Assembly (NCBI GenBank): GCA_902550225.1
Contig: CACCYL010000005.1
Span: 35,256 to 99,255 of the forward strand
Length of the DNA: 64,000 nt
Direction: 5' to 3'
Origin: an uncultured Alphaproteobacteria bacterium
Lineage (GTDB): Bacteria > Pseudomonadota > Alphaproteobacteria > Methylaequorales > Methylaequoraceae
Shown here: positions 42,882-53,354 of the stretch, in pieces
Layout: each line of letters starts with the position of its first letter
How positions within the stretch are numbered: position 1 is the stretch's first letter
Made by a program: the position numbers and the translations under genes
Notes under the pieces: generated by a model
The model's database searches: none
What the model was told of the DNA's origin: nothing
What the model saw: the letters and a program-made list of their open reading frames with translations, nothing else

Positions 42882-43795
42882 TAAAATAGTGAATCAACAA
42901 CAAGCGAAGAAAACGTCAAATATAAATATAAAATTGAAAATTTGAATAGTTTTGGTGCAAAACCAGAGTGTTTCGAATCTTTACTCCTTAGTAATCTAAA
43001 AGATAAATAGCAAAAATAAATGTTTAAGATTAGAGCAGAGCTAAGATAAAATAACCCTGAATAACTTAATATGTACGGCAAAAGTGAAACTAAAAACAAA
43101 ACAATAGCATATATCATGATCTGGTTTTTAGTTACTCTTTTTCCCCTAACAACTGGAAGCATCGGAACGTTAGCTTTAGAATATTCTATATCTTTATACA
43201 ATGCTAGTGCCCAAAAATGTGGCGGAGTCCAAAAGAATATAATGCAAAATAACAAGACAGGAAAGAAACTAATATCATTGGCTGAGCAAACCCAACCAAT
43301 TACTGGAGGGAAAGCTCCTGCTGCTCCTCCAATCACAATATTTTGAGAAGTTCTTCTTTTAAGCCATACAGTGTATACAAATATGTAAAAAAAAATCGAA
43401 AAAGCTAATAAGGAAGCTGCTTTGTAGTTTACAGCAAGACCTAAAACAATTGTCGAAATAACTGACAACACAACTCCAAAACCTAGTGCGTCTAGAGGTT
43501 CAACTTTTCCAATTGGAATTGGTCTTTTTTTTGTTCTCTCCATTAAAGAGTCGATATCTCTATCATACCACATATTTATAGCACCAGATGCACCTGCTCC
43601 TGTTGATATACAGAGAATTGAAATGAAAAAAAAGAAAGGATGTATGTTTTGTGGAGCAAGTACTACGCCACAAATTGATGTAAACACAGCAAGTGTCATT
43701 ACTCTAGGTTTAAGCAAACAAAGAAAATCACCTACTGAACTATCATTTGAACCCAGAATTTGAGCATTATATTTCAGCGATTTGGACTGCAACAC
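42881..43795 (-). CDS. ctaB: Protoheme IX farnesyltransferase
   Basis: CtaB/CyoE farnesylates haem b to haem o for haem-copper oxidases. It is a UbiA-superfamily membrane protein of 304 residues with LKPRVMTLAVFTSICG at the start, the prenyl diphosphate motif NMWYDRDIDSLMERTKKRPI and the second aspartate region ALYKDIEYSKANVPMLPVVRG. It lies between ctaD and the 29-residue gene. Confidence 0.96.
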   Translation of the reverse strand: MLQSKSLKYNAQILGSNDSSVGDFLCLLKPRVMTLAVFTSICGVVLAPQNIHPFFFFISILCISTGAGASGAINMWYDRDIDSLMERTKKRPIPIGKVEPLDALGFGVVLSVISTIVLGLAVNYKAASLLAFSIFFYIFVYTVWLKRRTSQNIVIGGAAGAFPPVIGWVCSANDISFFPVLLFCIIFFWTPPHFWALALYKDIEYSKANVPMLPVVRGKRVTKNQIMIYAIVLFLVSLLPYILSYSGLFYLSSALILNIYFCYLSFRLLRSKDSKHSGFAPKLFKFSILYLYLTFSSLVVDSLF

Positions 43796-43819
43796 ATTCT
43801 CCTCTTTGTTGACAGTAAC

Positions 43820-45385
<1,566 letters not shown>

Positions 45386-45396
45386 TTAGACCTTTC

Positions 45397-46203
45397 TTAT
45401 TTTTTTGCATAATTATTATTGTTATCGCTTGCGAATTCTTCTTTAGCTGTCTCAACCCATGAAGCAAATTCTTCTTCTGTTACTGCTTTGATAGAGATTG
45501 GCATGAACCCATGGCCTACACCGCATAATTCAGAACATTGACCATAATACATGCCTGGCTCTTTAATGTTAAAGTAAGTTTCATTTAATCTACCCGGAAT
45601 CGCATCCATCTTAACACCTAATGAAGGAACTGCCCAAGAGTGTATTACTCCGGATGGATCACTTGTAATCTGCATTTTAATGTTTTTATTGACTGGAACC
45701 ACAAGTTGGTAGTCAGTTGTTAATAATCTGGGTTGACCTTCTTCAAGCTCATCATCTTCGACAATGACTGAATCAAATGCAATTCCATCGTGATCTGGGT
45801 ATTCATATCCCCACCACCATGTGTAGCCTGTTGCTTTGATAGTCATATCGATGTTGGTGAAATCGTTTTGATTATACAATAGTCTAAAAGATGGAATAGC
45901 TATTACAACAAGGAGAACTACAGGGATGAGTGTCCATGCAATTTCTAAAGTTGCATTGTGAGTTGTTGTTGAGGGTTTCTTATTATTCTTCGCGCTAAAC
46001 CTTACACAAACGTAAGCTAGAAGCAGAAATACAAATATTGTGATTGCTGTTATTATCCAAAATACAAAATCATGGAAATCGATTAATTGTTGCATTAAAG
46101 GTGAACCAGCTTCTTGAAAACCTAACTGCCACTCAGTTGGTTGACCTTTCGCAAAAATTTGGTTAGCTGTAAAAAGAGATACTAAAAAAGAAAAAAATTT
46201 CAT
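45397..46203 (-). CDS. ctaC: Cytochrome c oxidase subunit II
   Basis: This subunit carries CuA and receives electrons from cytochrome c. From the ATG at 46203 it has a signal peptide (MKFFSFLVSLFTANQIFA), two membrane helices, and the CuA-site sequence GQCSELCGVGHGFMPI near the C terminus, with the third copper histidine in IHSWAVPSLG. An alternative ATG 12 bases upstream has GGAATT placed before the chosen one, which favours the shorter form. It is the first gene of the oxidase operon, divergent from tldD. Confidence 0.97.
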   Translation of the reverse strand: MKFFSFLVSLFTANQIFAKGQPTEWQLGFQEAGSPLMQQLIDFHDFVFWIITAITIFVFLLLAYVCVRFSAKNNKKPSTTTHNATLEIAWTLIPVVLLVVIAIPSFRLLYNQNDFTNIDMTIKATGYTWWWGYEYPDHDGIAFDSVIVEDDELEEGQPRLLTTDYQLVVPVNKNIKMQITSDPSGVIHSWAVPSLGVKMDAIPGRLNETYFNIKEPGMYYGQCSELCGVGHGFMPISIKAVTEEEFASWVETAKEEFASDNNNNYAKK

Positions 46204-46364
46204 AATTCCACACATGTAATAATATTAATTAATATAATGATCATTTAGAAAAAAACAAATAATTATTCATTAAAAATTAATAAAAATTCTTTACATATAA
46301 TATATATTAGTGTTTTTTTTTAATCATTAATAAATTTACAATTAATCTTATATGCTGAGGTAAA

Positions 46365-47768
46365 ATGAAAACTATTAAAAAAGACTGGAATGAAGAAAAA
46401 ATAAAATCATCAGTCAATGAATTATTGGATAATTTCGACGAAGGAGAATTATTTGTAGAAGAAGTTTACTCTGAAAATATTTTCTTTGACGATAATAAAA
46501 TTAAAAACGCAAGTTATGATCAGGATAAGGGGTTCGGTCTGAGAACAGTAAACAATGATTCTGTAAATTTCGCACATAATACAGAATTGTCAAACGAAGC
46601 TTTTTCAAAAGCAATGAAGTCAGTAAAAGAACAACAAAAATTAAGCCCCAATCCACCTAAATTCAAAAATTTAAACAGTAATTTATCTCTTTACACAAAT
46701 GAGAACCCAATTGATAAAGTGACGTTAACTCAAAAAATTAATTTTCTTAATAAAGTTAATACATTTGCAAGACAAATTGACGAACGCGTTAAAGAAGTTT
46801 CAGTAAGTTTGAACGGTAATCACCAAAATATAGAAGTTATTACAAAAAACGGAGATATTTTCTATGACTCTAGACCCTTAGTAAGAATGAATATTAACAT
46901 TACAGTTGAAAAAAAAAATAAAGTAGAAACAGGCTCTTTTGGAATGGGTGGCAGATATTTATACGATGAACTTTTAAATGAAAGTAATTGGAAAAACGGA
47001 GTAAAAAAAGCCTACGAACAAGCAATAGTAAAATTATCAGCAAAAGAAACACCGGCTGGTGAACAAATTGTAATACTTGGACCTGGCTGGCCAGGTATTC
47101 TTTTACATGAAGCAATTGGTCACGGACTTGAAGGGGACTTTAACAGAAAAAAAACCTCTGCTTTTTTTGATCTTGTTGGGAATAAGATTGCTTCTGATCA
47201 AGTGTCAGTAGTGGATGATGGTACAATTAACAAAAGAAGAGGATCTCTAACTATTGATGACGAAGGTACACCCTCTCAAAACACAATGTTAATTGAAAAT
47301 GGTATATTAAAAGGTTTTATGCATGATCGATTAAATGCAGGATTAATGAATCAAAGTCCAACTGGAAACGGAAGACGTCAAAGTTATTCTCACTTACCAA
47401 TGCCAAGGATGACAAATACCTATATGTTAAATGGTAAATATGAACATGATGAACTTATAAAGTCTACAAAAAAAGGAATTTACGCATCTCAATTTAGCGG
47501 TGGACAAGTTGATATCACGTCTGGAAAATTTGTTTTTAGTGCATCAGAGGCTTATGAAATAATAGACGGTAAAATTTGTAGTCCGTTAAAAGGAGCTACT
47601 TTAATTGGTAATGGTCCAGAAATACTTAAAGAAGTTACAATGGTCGCCAATAATTTAAAATTGGATGACGGTATTGGAACCTGTGGCAAAGAAGGTCAAA
47701 GTGTTCCTGTTGGAGTAGGTCAACCAAGCTTGAAAGTAAGGAATTTAACAGTCGGAGGAACAATCTAG
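46365..47768 (+). CDS. tldD: Metalloprotease TldD
   Basis: TldD pairs with TldE (PmbA) to form a zinc protease that trims unfolded or leader peptides. The 467-residue protein has the metal site HEAIGHGLEGDF and the conserved C-terminal blocks DDEGTPSQ and GTCGKEGQSVPVGVGQPSLKV. A GAGGT ribosome-binding site lies 5 bases before the ATG. Its partner tldE is at 51219. The two 3' ends (tldD and chorismate mutase) overlap by 4 bases. Confidence 0.96.
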   Translation: MKTIKKDWNEEKIKSSVNELLDNFDEGELFVEEVYSENIFFDDNKIKNASYDQDKGFGLRTVNNDSVNFAHNTELSNEAFSKAMKSVKEQQKLSPNPPKFKNLNSNLSLYTNENPIDKVTLTQKINFLNKVNTFARQIDERVKEVSVSLNGNHQNIEVITKNGDIFYDSRPLVRMNINITVEKKNKVETGSFGMGGRYLYDELLNESNWKNGVKKAYEQAIVKLSAKETPAGEQIVILGPGWPGILLHEAIGHGLEGDFNRKKTSAFFDLVGNKIASDQVSVVDDGTINKRRGSLTIDDEGTPSQNTMLIENGILKGFMHDRLNAGLMNQSPTGNGRRQSYSHLPMPRMTNTYMLNGKYEHDELIKSTKKGIYASQFSGGQVDITSGKFVFSASEAYEIIDGKICSPLKGATLIGNGPEILKEVTMVANNLKLDDGIGTCGKEGQSVPVGVGQPSLKVRNLTVGGTI

Positions 47769-48052
47769 TTCTTTGATTTATTAAATAATTCTTCCTCATA
47801 TGAAATAAATGATTGAATCATACCTTCCCAGAGCTTTCTTACTAATGCTCTTGGTATTCCTCTTTTAGACGCTTCAACATCCAAACTTTCTAGTATTTTT
47901 GAAATTCTCTCTTGATCAATAATCTGATTTCTATTTTTAAATTTAACAATTTCAGTTACAAGATCTTTTCTTTCAGAAATTAGGTTGAGGATTTTCAGGT
48001 CTATCTCGTCTATTTTAGCTCTTATATTTCTTATTTTCTCAGATTTATTCAT
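47765..48052 (-). CDS. Chorismate mutase, AroQ type
   Basis: This is a 95-residue all-helical protein with the AroQ pattern IRAKIDEIDLKILNLISERKDLVTEIVKFK, then a DQERISKIL helix and LVRKLWEGMIQSFISYEEE. It makes prephenate for phenylalanine and tyrosine synthesis. As a short monofunctional form without a fused dehydratase, it matches those found in many alphaproteobacteria. It follows the glutamate-cysteine ligase gene after 3 bases. Confidence 0.92.
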   Translation of the reverse strand: MNKSEKIRNIRAKIDEIDLKILNLISERKDLVTEIVKFKNRNQIIDQERISKILESLDVEASKRGIPRALVRKLWEGMIQSFISYEEELFNKSKN

Positions 48053-48055
48053 AAA

Positions 48056-49414
48056 CTACTTAAAATAATTATTTGTATATAACATATCAATATTATTAGA
48101 CCATTGATTTAAATATAATTTTTTCCATTTTAATGCAGGCGACTCACCAGATTTTATAATCTCAATTAATGGCTCCAAAAAAGAATCCTCGGTTTTGCCA
48201 GCATTTTCTATGTTTCTTTTTTTAAGTCCGATTGACGACAAATCGATAATTTTTTTGGAAAAATTTTTCAAATTTTCTTTATCAGGCGTATAAGAATTAA
48301 AACCATTAATTCTTACTTCTTTGTAGAAGTTTTTAACCTGATCGAAGCTCCAAGGTTTAATAATACTAGATACTTGATCAAGTATTTCTTCATCATATAA
48401 AATTCCTGTCCAAAACGCAGGAAGTGCGCAAACTCGAGACCACGGTCCTCCGTCTGCACCTCTAAGTTCAAGAAATGATTTCAGTCTAACTTCTGGAAAA
48501 ACGGTGGTTAAATGGATTTCCCAGTCCTTCATTTCTGGTTCAATTAATTTATCTAATTTAATTTTCTTTTCTAAAAACTGTTTAAAATTTTTTCCTGAAA
48601 AATCAATATACTTGTTGTTTCTAACTATAAAATACATTGGAACATCAAGCAGATAGTCAACATATCTCTCAAACGAAAAATCATCCTCATAGATAAAAGG
48701 CAAAAGCCCACACCTATCATTATCTGTTTTAGTCCATATATGAGATCTGTAACTAAGAAATTGGGTAAGTTTTCCTTCAATAAATGGCGAATTTGCATAT
48801 AAAGCAATTATTACAGGCTGAATAGATTGAGCAACTCTGAACTTTTTTTTCATATCAGACTCAGATGCAAAGTCAAAATTGGCCTGAATAGTAGTTGTCC
48901 TTTTCATCATATCTAAACCCATTTCGCCAACTTGTGGCATATATTTACTCATTATTTCGTATCTTTTTTTTGGCATTAATTTAAGATCTGATAATTTCCA
49001 TTTCGGGAGCACCCCAATTCCCATAAACTCGATTTCATAATTTCTGCAAACAGCATTAAGCTCATCTTGATGTAAATTTACTTCTTTGCATGTTTCAAAT
49101 AAGTTTTTAACTGGTGCTCCAGACAGTTCTATTTGTCCACCTGGCTCCAAAGTGATTGAGGTCGCATCTTTTTTCAGACCGATAATTTTTCTGTTTTCAA
49201 TTATTTTTTCCCATTTGTATTTTGAACATAATTCACTGAATATTTTCTGAATGTCGTCGAAAGTAATTGGTCTGAGATCTTTTTTTTTAAAACCAAATTT
49301 TTCATGTTCGGTTCCAATCCTCCAGTCTTTTTTAACCTTGCATCCGCTCGACAGTTTAGCGATCAAATTTTCTTTACTTAAAACGTCTGTCACTCCAGTA
49401 AAGCCCTTACACAT
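48056..49414 (-). CDS. gshA: Glutamate-cysteine ligase, plant/alphaproteobacterial type
   Basis: This enzyme catalyses the first step of glutathione synthesis. The 452-residue protein has the GCS2-fold motifs RIGTEHEKFGF, LEPGGQIELSGAP, QVGEMGLDMMKRTTTIQANFDF and a later FLELRGADGGPW. This belongs to the plant-type group found in alphaproteobacteria rather than the E. coli type. The annotated ATG lies 25 bases inside the end of rsmE. A GTG at 49393 would give a shorter N terminus with less overlap. Glutathione synthetase is not in the window. Confidence 0.94.
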   Translation of the reverse strand: MCKGFTGVTDVLSKENLIAKLSSGCKVKKDWRIGTEHEKFGFKKKDLRPITFDDIQKIFSELCSKYKWEKIIENRKIIGLKKDATSITLEPGGQIELSGAPVKNLFETCKEVNLHQDELNAVCRNYEIEFMGIGVLPKWKLSDLKLMPKKRYEIMSKYMPQVGEMGLDMMKRTTTIQANFDFASESDMKKKFRVAQSIQPVIIALYANSPFIEGKLTQFLSYRSHIWTKTDNDRCGLLPFIYEDDFSFERYVDYLLDVPMYFIVRNNKYIDFSGKNFKQFLEKKIKLDKLIEPEMKDWEIHLTTVFPEVRLKSFLELRGADGGPWSRVCALPAFWTGILYDEEILDQVSSIIKPWSFDQVKNFYKEVRINGFNSYTPDKENLKNFSKKIIDLSSIGLKKRNIENAGKTEDSFLEPLIEIIKSGESPALKWKKLYLNQWSNNIDMLYTNNYFK

Positions 49415-50094
49415 GATAAAGAATATATTGCTGCCGTGTCAGCTTTTAAAATGTTTTTTCCTAGACTTATTTTGTAAGTTTTTTTATCCTTAAAGTGTCC
49501 CCTATCTGCGAAAGACCAACCACCTACTGGACCGATAAAAATTGCAAATTTTTTATATTCTTTAATAATTTTTTTCGCACTCAATATTTGATTTCCCCCT
49601 ATTTCATCACACAAAAAAATAATCCTTTCGTTATCCCAGTCTTCAAGAAGCTCGGGTAAGGCCACAGGATGAGATATTTCAGGTAAAGATAATGAATCAC
49701 TTTGCTCAACCGCTTCGATTGATATTTTTTTAAATCTGTTGACATTTATTTGGATTCTAGAAGAGAACTCACTAAACATTGGTACAATTTTCTTTACTCC
49801 AATTTCAGAAATTTTTTCGACAAGATTATTCATATTTTTAATTTTTATCAAAGCAAAACAAAGCCAAATGTCTGGTAAAATAATTTTTTTCCTTACTAAA
49901 TTTAAAGGTATTATCGACTTTTCAACATTTAAATCAAGCTTACACTCCCATTCATAATTGGAATTAAATGCAATTATAGAATCCCCAGTTCTCTTTCGCA
50001 TAACATTTTTGAGATAATGTATTTGTTTTGAATCAAGTAAAATTTTATGATCTTTTACAATTTTTTTTTCAAAGTATATTCTAATTTTGGGCAT
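49390..50094 (-). CDS. rsmE: 16S rRNA (uracil(1498)-N3)-methyltransferase
   Basis: This is a SPOUT-fold methyltransferase of the RsmE family. From the ATG at 50094 the protein starts MPKIRIYFEKKI and continues QIHYLKNVMRKRTGDSIIAFN, the usual PUA-like N terminus. The knot region reads FAIFIGPVGGWSFADRGHF and SLGKNILKADTAAIYSLS. An upstream ATG at 50148 would overlap ubiA and add a hydrophobic stretch not seen in the family. The gene faces ubiA with 25 bases between start codons. Confidence 0.93.
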   Translation of the reverse strand: MPKIRIYFEKKIVKDHKILLDSKQIHYLKNVMRKRTGDSIIAFNSNYEWECKLDLNVEKSIIPLNLVRKKIILPDIWLCFALIKIKNMNNLVEKISEIGVKKIVPMFSEFSSRIQINVNRFKKISIEAVEQSDSLSLPEISHPVALPELLEDWDNERIIFLCDEIGGNQILSAKKIIKEYKKFAIFIGPVGGWSFADRGHFKDKKTYKISLGKNILKADTAAIYSLSCVRALLE

Positions 50095-50119
50095 AACATT
50101 ATATGAAGATTTGAGAATA

Positions 50120-50983
50120 ATGTTTAAAAAAATTACAAAAAAAAGCAAGAATTTATTAATTCTCGGACGATATAATAACCCCGTGGGAGCTTTTCTACTT
50201 ATGTGGCCTTGTTATTGGGGGGCTTTATCGAATTCTAGTCTTAACGCTAGTTTGCTCCAGTGCCTAATTTTTTTCACCTTAGGTTCGTTTGTGATGAGAG
50301 GAGCTGGTTGCTGCATTAATGACATTTTTGATAGAGATTTTGATAGAAAAATCAAAAGGACGAAAAAAAGACCACTTGCATCAGGTTCATTGAATGTCCT
50401 TGAATCAATAATATTTACTTTATTTCAACTGCTTATAGGTTTGATTATTGTGTTACAATTTGAAACAAATGTAATAATTTTAAGTTTTATGATTATGCCT
50501 TTAGTTTTAACCTACCCTCTATTCAAAAGATTTACCTATTTTCCTCAAATAATTTTAGGATTAGCTTTTAATTGGGGTGTTTTAGTAGGATATCAGAGTC
50601 AAACCGAAAATTTTAATTTTTCAATATTGTATTTATATTTTGCTGGCGTCTTTCTTACAACAGCATACGACACAGTTTATGGTTTTCAAGATATAAAAGG
50701 AGACAAAAAAATAGGTCTAAAGTCTTTGGCAATCCTCTTTGAAAAAAAAAGAAAATCTTTACGGATAGTATACGTATTAAGTTCAATCTTTTTTTCGATA
50801 TTTTTTTTTGTAACTTACGCTAATACTTTTTTAAGTGTACTCTCAAGTTTAATAGTATTTTCGTTACTTATAAAACAGTTTTTAAATTTTGAAAATGGGA
50901 TAGAAATTAGTAAGATATTCAGATCAAATGTTAAAACTGGCGGGATTATTGCTTTCCTAATAACCATGCATAATTATCTGTGA
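50120..50983 (+). CDS. ubiA: 4-hydroxybenzoate polyprenyltransferase
   Basis: UbiA attaches the polyprenyl tail to 4-hydroxybenzoate in ubiquinone synthesis. From the ATG at 50120 the protein has about eight membrane helices and both metal-diphosphate motifs, NDIFDRDFDRKIKRTKKRPLASG and YDTVYGFQDIKGDKKIGLKS. GRYNNPVGAFLLMWPCYWG near the start matches the family. The 3' end overlaps the DUF4170 gene by 10 bases. Confidence 0.95.
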   Translation: MFKKITKKSKNLLILGRYNNPVGAFLLMWPCYWGALSNSSLNASLLQCLIFFTLGSFVMRGAGCCINDIFDRDFDRKIKRTKKRPLASGSLNVLESIIFTLFQLLIGLIIVLQFETNVIILSFMIMPLVLTYPLFKRFTYFPQIILGLAFNWGVLVGYQSQTENFNFSILYLYFAGVFLTTAYDTVYGFQDIKGDKKIGLKSLAILFEKKRKSLRIVYVLSSIFFSIFFFVTYANTFLSVLSSLIVFSLLIKQFLNFENGIEISKIFRSNVKTGGIIAFLITMHNYL

Positions 50984-51159
50984 GGTAAAATTATATATCT
51001 TACGTTGCAATTATCTACGTTTTCCCATGAAATTTTTTCCCAATATTTTTTTGCATCTTCATAAGATTCGAAAGGACCATACCTTTCTTTTTTAGAATCA
51101 TCTACAAATTCATTGAAAGATGTATTTTTATAAAACCCACCTACGACAAAGTAACTCAT
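50974..51159 (-). CDS. DUF4170 protein
   Basis: This 61-residue soluble protein has the family pattern YFVVGGFYKNTSF at the start, ERYGPFESYEDAKKYWEKISWENVDNCNVRY in the middle and a basic end. DUF4170 proteins are nearly confined to alphaproteobacteria and are often found beside the cysQ-type phosphatase and waaA genes, as here. No function is known. The start is 59 bases from the divergent tldE. Confidence 0.9.
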   Translation of the reverse strand: MSYFVVGGFYKNTSFNEFVDDSKKERYGPFESYEDAKKYWEKISWENVDNCNVRYIILPHR

Positions 51160-51218
51160 AAAAAAAATACTATTCTCATATTGTATTTATAGCAAATTAA
51201 AATATAAATTAAGATTCT

Positions 51219-52559
51219 ATGGATAAGAATTTTCTAAAAATGATTCTCAATAGACTGACTAAGATGGGATGTCATGAAGCTGATGTGTTTTTTTCAAAAT
51301 CAAAAACATCAAGTTGTTCCTCTAGACTCGGAAAAATTGAAAAAAAAGAAGAATCATCCACTAATGAAATAGGGATCAGAGCAATTATTAATAAGAAGCA
51401 GTCCATTGTGTCAACAACCAATCTCGAAAAACAGAATGTTTATAATCTAACTGAAAAAGTTGTTGAAATGGCAAAAGTTGTACCTGAAAATCAGTACTGT
51501 GGTTTAGCTGAATCAGATAAAATTAAACAAGTAAGTAAGCAAGAGGTTCAAAAGTTGGAAATTTGCGACACTTATGAACCGACAATGAGTTTAATTGAAA
51601 AAGAAGTTATTAAACTTGAAGAAAGTGCTTTAGATAATAAAGAAATTACAAATTCTGAAGGAGCTGAAATAGCTTATTCAAAAAATTCAATCTGCCTTCT
51701 TGGATCAAATGGACTTGAAGTTGAGATGGAAAAAACTCATAGTGATTTTATAATTGCAGTCCTTGCAGGTTCAAAAGATGCAATGGAAAGAGAATATGAT
51801 TATAAATCTAAGGTGTTTTATAATGAATTAGGTGATTTTGAAAAAATTGGAAAAGAGGTTTCACAAAATGCAATAAAAAAATTAAATTCTAGAAAATTAA
51901 AAACTTGTAAGTCAGATGTAATATTTGACTCAAAAGTTTCTTCGAGTCTTCTTAGAAATTTGTTTAGTGCCAGCAACGCTCAGTCAATTGTAAAAGGAAT
52001 TAGCTTCCTGAAAGATAAAATAAACAACAAAGTCTTTAATGATCAAATTTCTATAATTGATGATCCATTAATGCCAAAGAAATTAAGATCGAAAATTTCA
52101 GATTGTGAAGGCATTCAATCAAAAAAGAAATTTTTAATTGAAAAGGGATATTTAAAATTTTTCTTCAATTCTCTAGCATCAGCTAAGCAAATAAAACATG
52201 AACCATCTGGTCACGCCACTAGATCTGCTTCCTCAATACCCTCTGTTTCCTATTCTAATCTATATATGGAGAATGGAGAAGTATCTAAACTTGATATGAT
52301 AAAATCTCTAAAAAAAGGTCTTCTCATAACTGAACTTATGGGGAGTTCTATAAATTATTCTAATGGCGACTACAGTAGAGGAGCATCAGGTTTTTGGATT
52401 GAGAATGGTGAAATTTGTTATCCTGTTTCAGAAATTACTATTGCAGGTAATCTTGTAGATATATTTATGTCTTTAATTCCGGCGAATGACTTGGAATTTA
52501 ATTTCGGAATAAACGCACCTTCATGCCTTGTAGAAAACTTAACTCTTGGTGGAAAATAA
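51219..52559 (+). CDS. tldE: Metalloprotease TldE/PmbA
   Basis: This is the non-metal partner of TldD in the heterodimeric protease, 446 residues. It shares the TldD fold but lacks the HEAIGH motif. The conserved SGHATRSASSIPSVSYSNLYMENG, LLITELMGSSINYSNGDYSRGASGFWIENG and IAGNLVDIF blocks are present. It begins a plus-strand run that continues into the inositol-phosphatase family gene and the lipid A genes. Confidence 0.95.
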   Translation: MDKNFLKMILNRLTKMGCHEADVFFSKSKTSSCSSRLGKIEKKEESSTNEIGIRAIINKKQSIVSTTNLEKQNVYNLTEKVVEMAKVVPENQYCGLAESDKIKQVSKQEVQKLEICDTYEPTMSLIEKEVIKLEESALDNKEITNSEGAEIAYSKNSICLLGSNGLEVEMEKTHSDFIIAVLAGSKDAMEREYDYKSKVFYNELGDFEKIGKEVSQNAIKKLNSRKLKTCKSDVIFDSKVSSSLLRNLFSASNAQSIVKGISFLKDKINNKVFNDQISIIDDPLMPKKLRSKISDCEGIQSKKKFLIEKGYLKFFFNSLASAKQIKHEPSGHATRSASSIPSVSYSNLYMENGEVSKLDMIKSLKKGLLITELMGSSINYSNGDYSRGASGFWIENGEICYPVSEITIAGNLVDIFMSLIPANDLEFNFGINAPSCLVENLTLGGK

Positions 52560-53354
52560 TTGTCTGAACCATTTTTACCCTCCTTTCTTGAGGATATCTC
52601 AAAAAAGGTAATTTTAGAGGCGGGCAAAATTGCAATGTCGCTCAAAAATAATATTACGGTTAAGTACAAATCAGAAAATCAGCCAGTTACCGACGTAGAT
52701 ATAAAAATTGATGATTTTTTGAAATCTTCTTTAAAAAAAACTACACCTAATTATGGTTGGATATCTGAAGAGACCATTGACGATGGCTCAAGGTTAAGCT
52801 CTGATTATTTTTGGTGTGTAGATCCAATTGATGGAACAAGGTCATATATTAACAAAAAACCAGAATATACAATCTCTGTTGCTCTTATAAAAAAAAATGA
52901 ACCGGTTTTGGGCTTAGTCTTAAACCCTGAAACAAAAGAACTTTTTTCAGCAGTGAAAAATCAAGGTGCATTTTGCAATGAAAAAAAAATTAAAGTAAAT
53001 CAAAATATAGATCTTTATTCTTCAAATTATGGAATAAGTAGTTCTGAAATGAAGAAATTAAAGAAATATGAATTTTTTAATCAAGACAATATAATTAAAA
53101 TGGGTTCCATAGCGTATAAAATTGCTTTAGTTGCCAAAGGTACAATGGATGTAGCGATAAGTTTTACCAAAAAAAATGATTGGGATATTGCTGCAGCTGA
53201 TTTGATTTTGAAAGAAGCAGGTGGATATCTAAAAAGTATTTCTGGAAATAAAATGATTTATAACAGCAGTCGAATGCAGGTAGATTCTGTATTAGCGAGT
53301 AATAGTATATTAATTGAAAAATTATGTACTGAATTAAATGAATGTAAAAAATAA
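52560..53354 (+). CDS. Inositol monophosphatase family protein (CysQ/SuhB-like)
   Basis: This 264-residue protein belongs to the lithium-sensitive Mg2+ phosphatase family. The metal-binding sequences are WISEETIDDGSRL, WCVDPIDGTRSYINKKPEY and a later KNDWDIAAADLILKEAGG. Candidate roles are 3'(2'),5'-bisphosphate nucleotidase (CysQ), histidinol-phosphatase or inositol phosphatase; motif reading alone does not decide. In alphaproteobacteria this position beside tldE and waaA is usually annotated as CysQ-like. The TTG start at 52560 immediately follows the tldE stop, and the 3' end overlaps msbA by 17 bases. Confidence 0.88.
   Translation: MSEPFLPSFLEDISKKVILEAGKIAMSLKNNITVKYKSENQPVTDVDIKIDDFLKSSLKKTTPNYGWISEETIDDGSRLSSDYFWCVDPIDGTRSYINKKPEYTISVALIKKNEPVLGLVLNPETKELFSAVKNQGAFCNEKKIKVNQNIDLYSSNYGISSSEMKKLKKYEFFNQDNIIKMGSIAYKIALVAKGTMDVAISFTKKNDWDIAAADLILKEAGGYLKSISGNKMIYNSSRMQVDSVLASNSILIEKLCTELNECKK

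Noticed and set aside
46216..46364. Possible RNA element or promoter pair between ctaC and tldD
   Set aside because: The 149 bases are almost pure AT; several TATAAT-like strings occur but none has a believable -35 box, and no stable fold is apparent.
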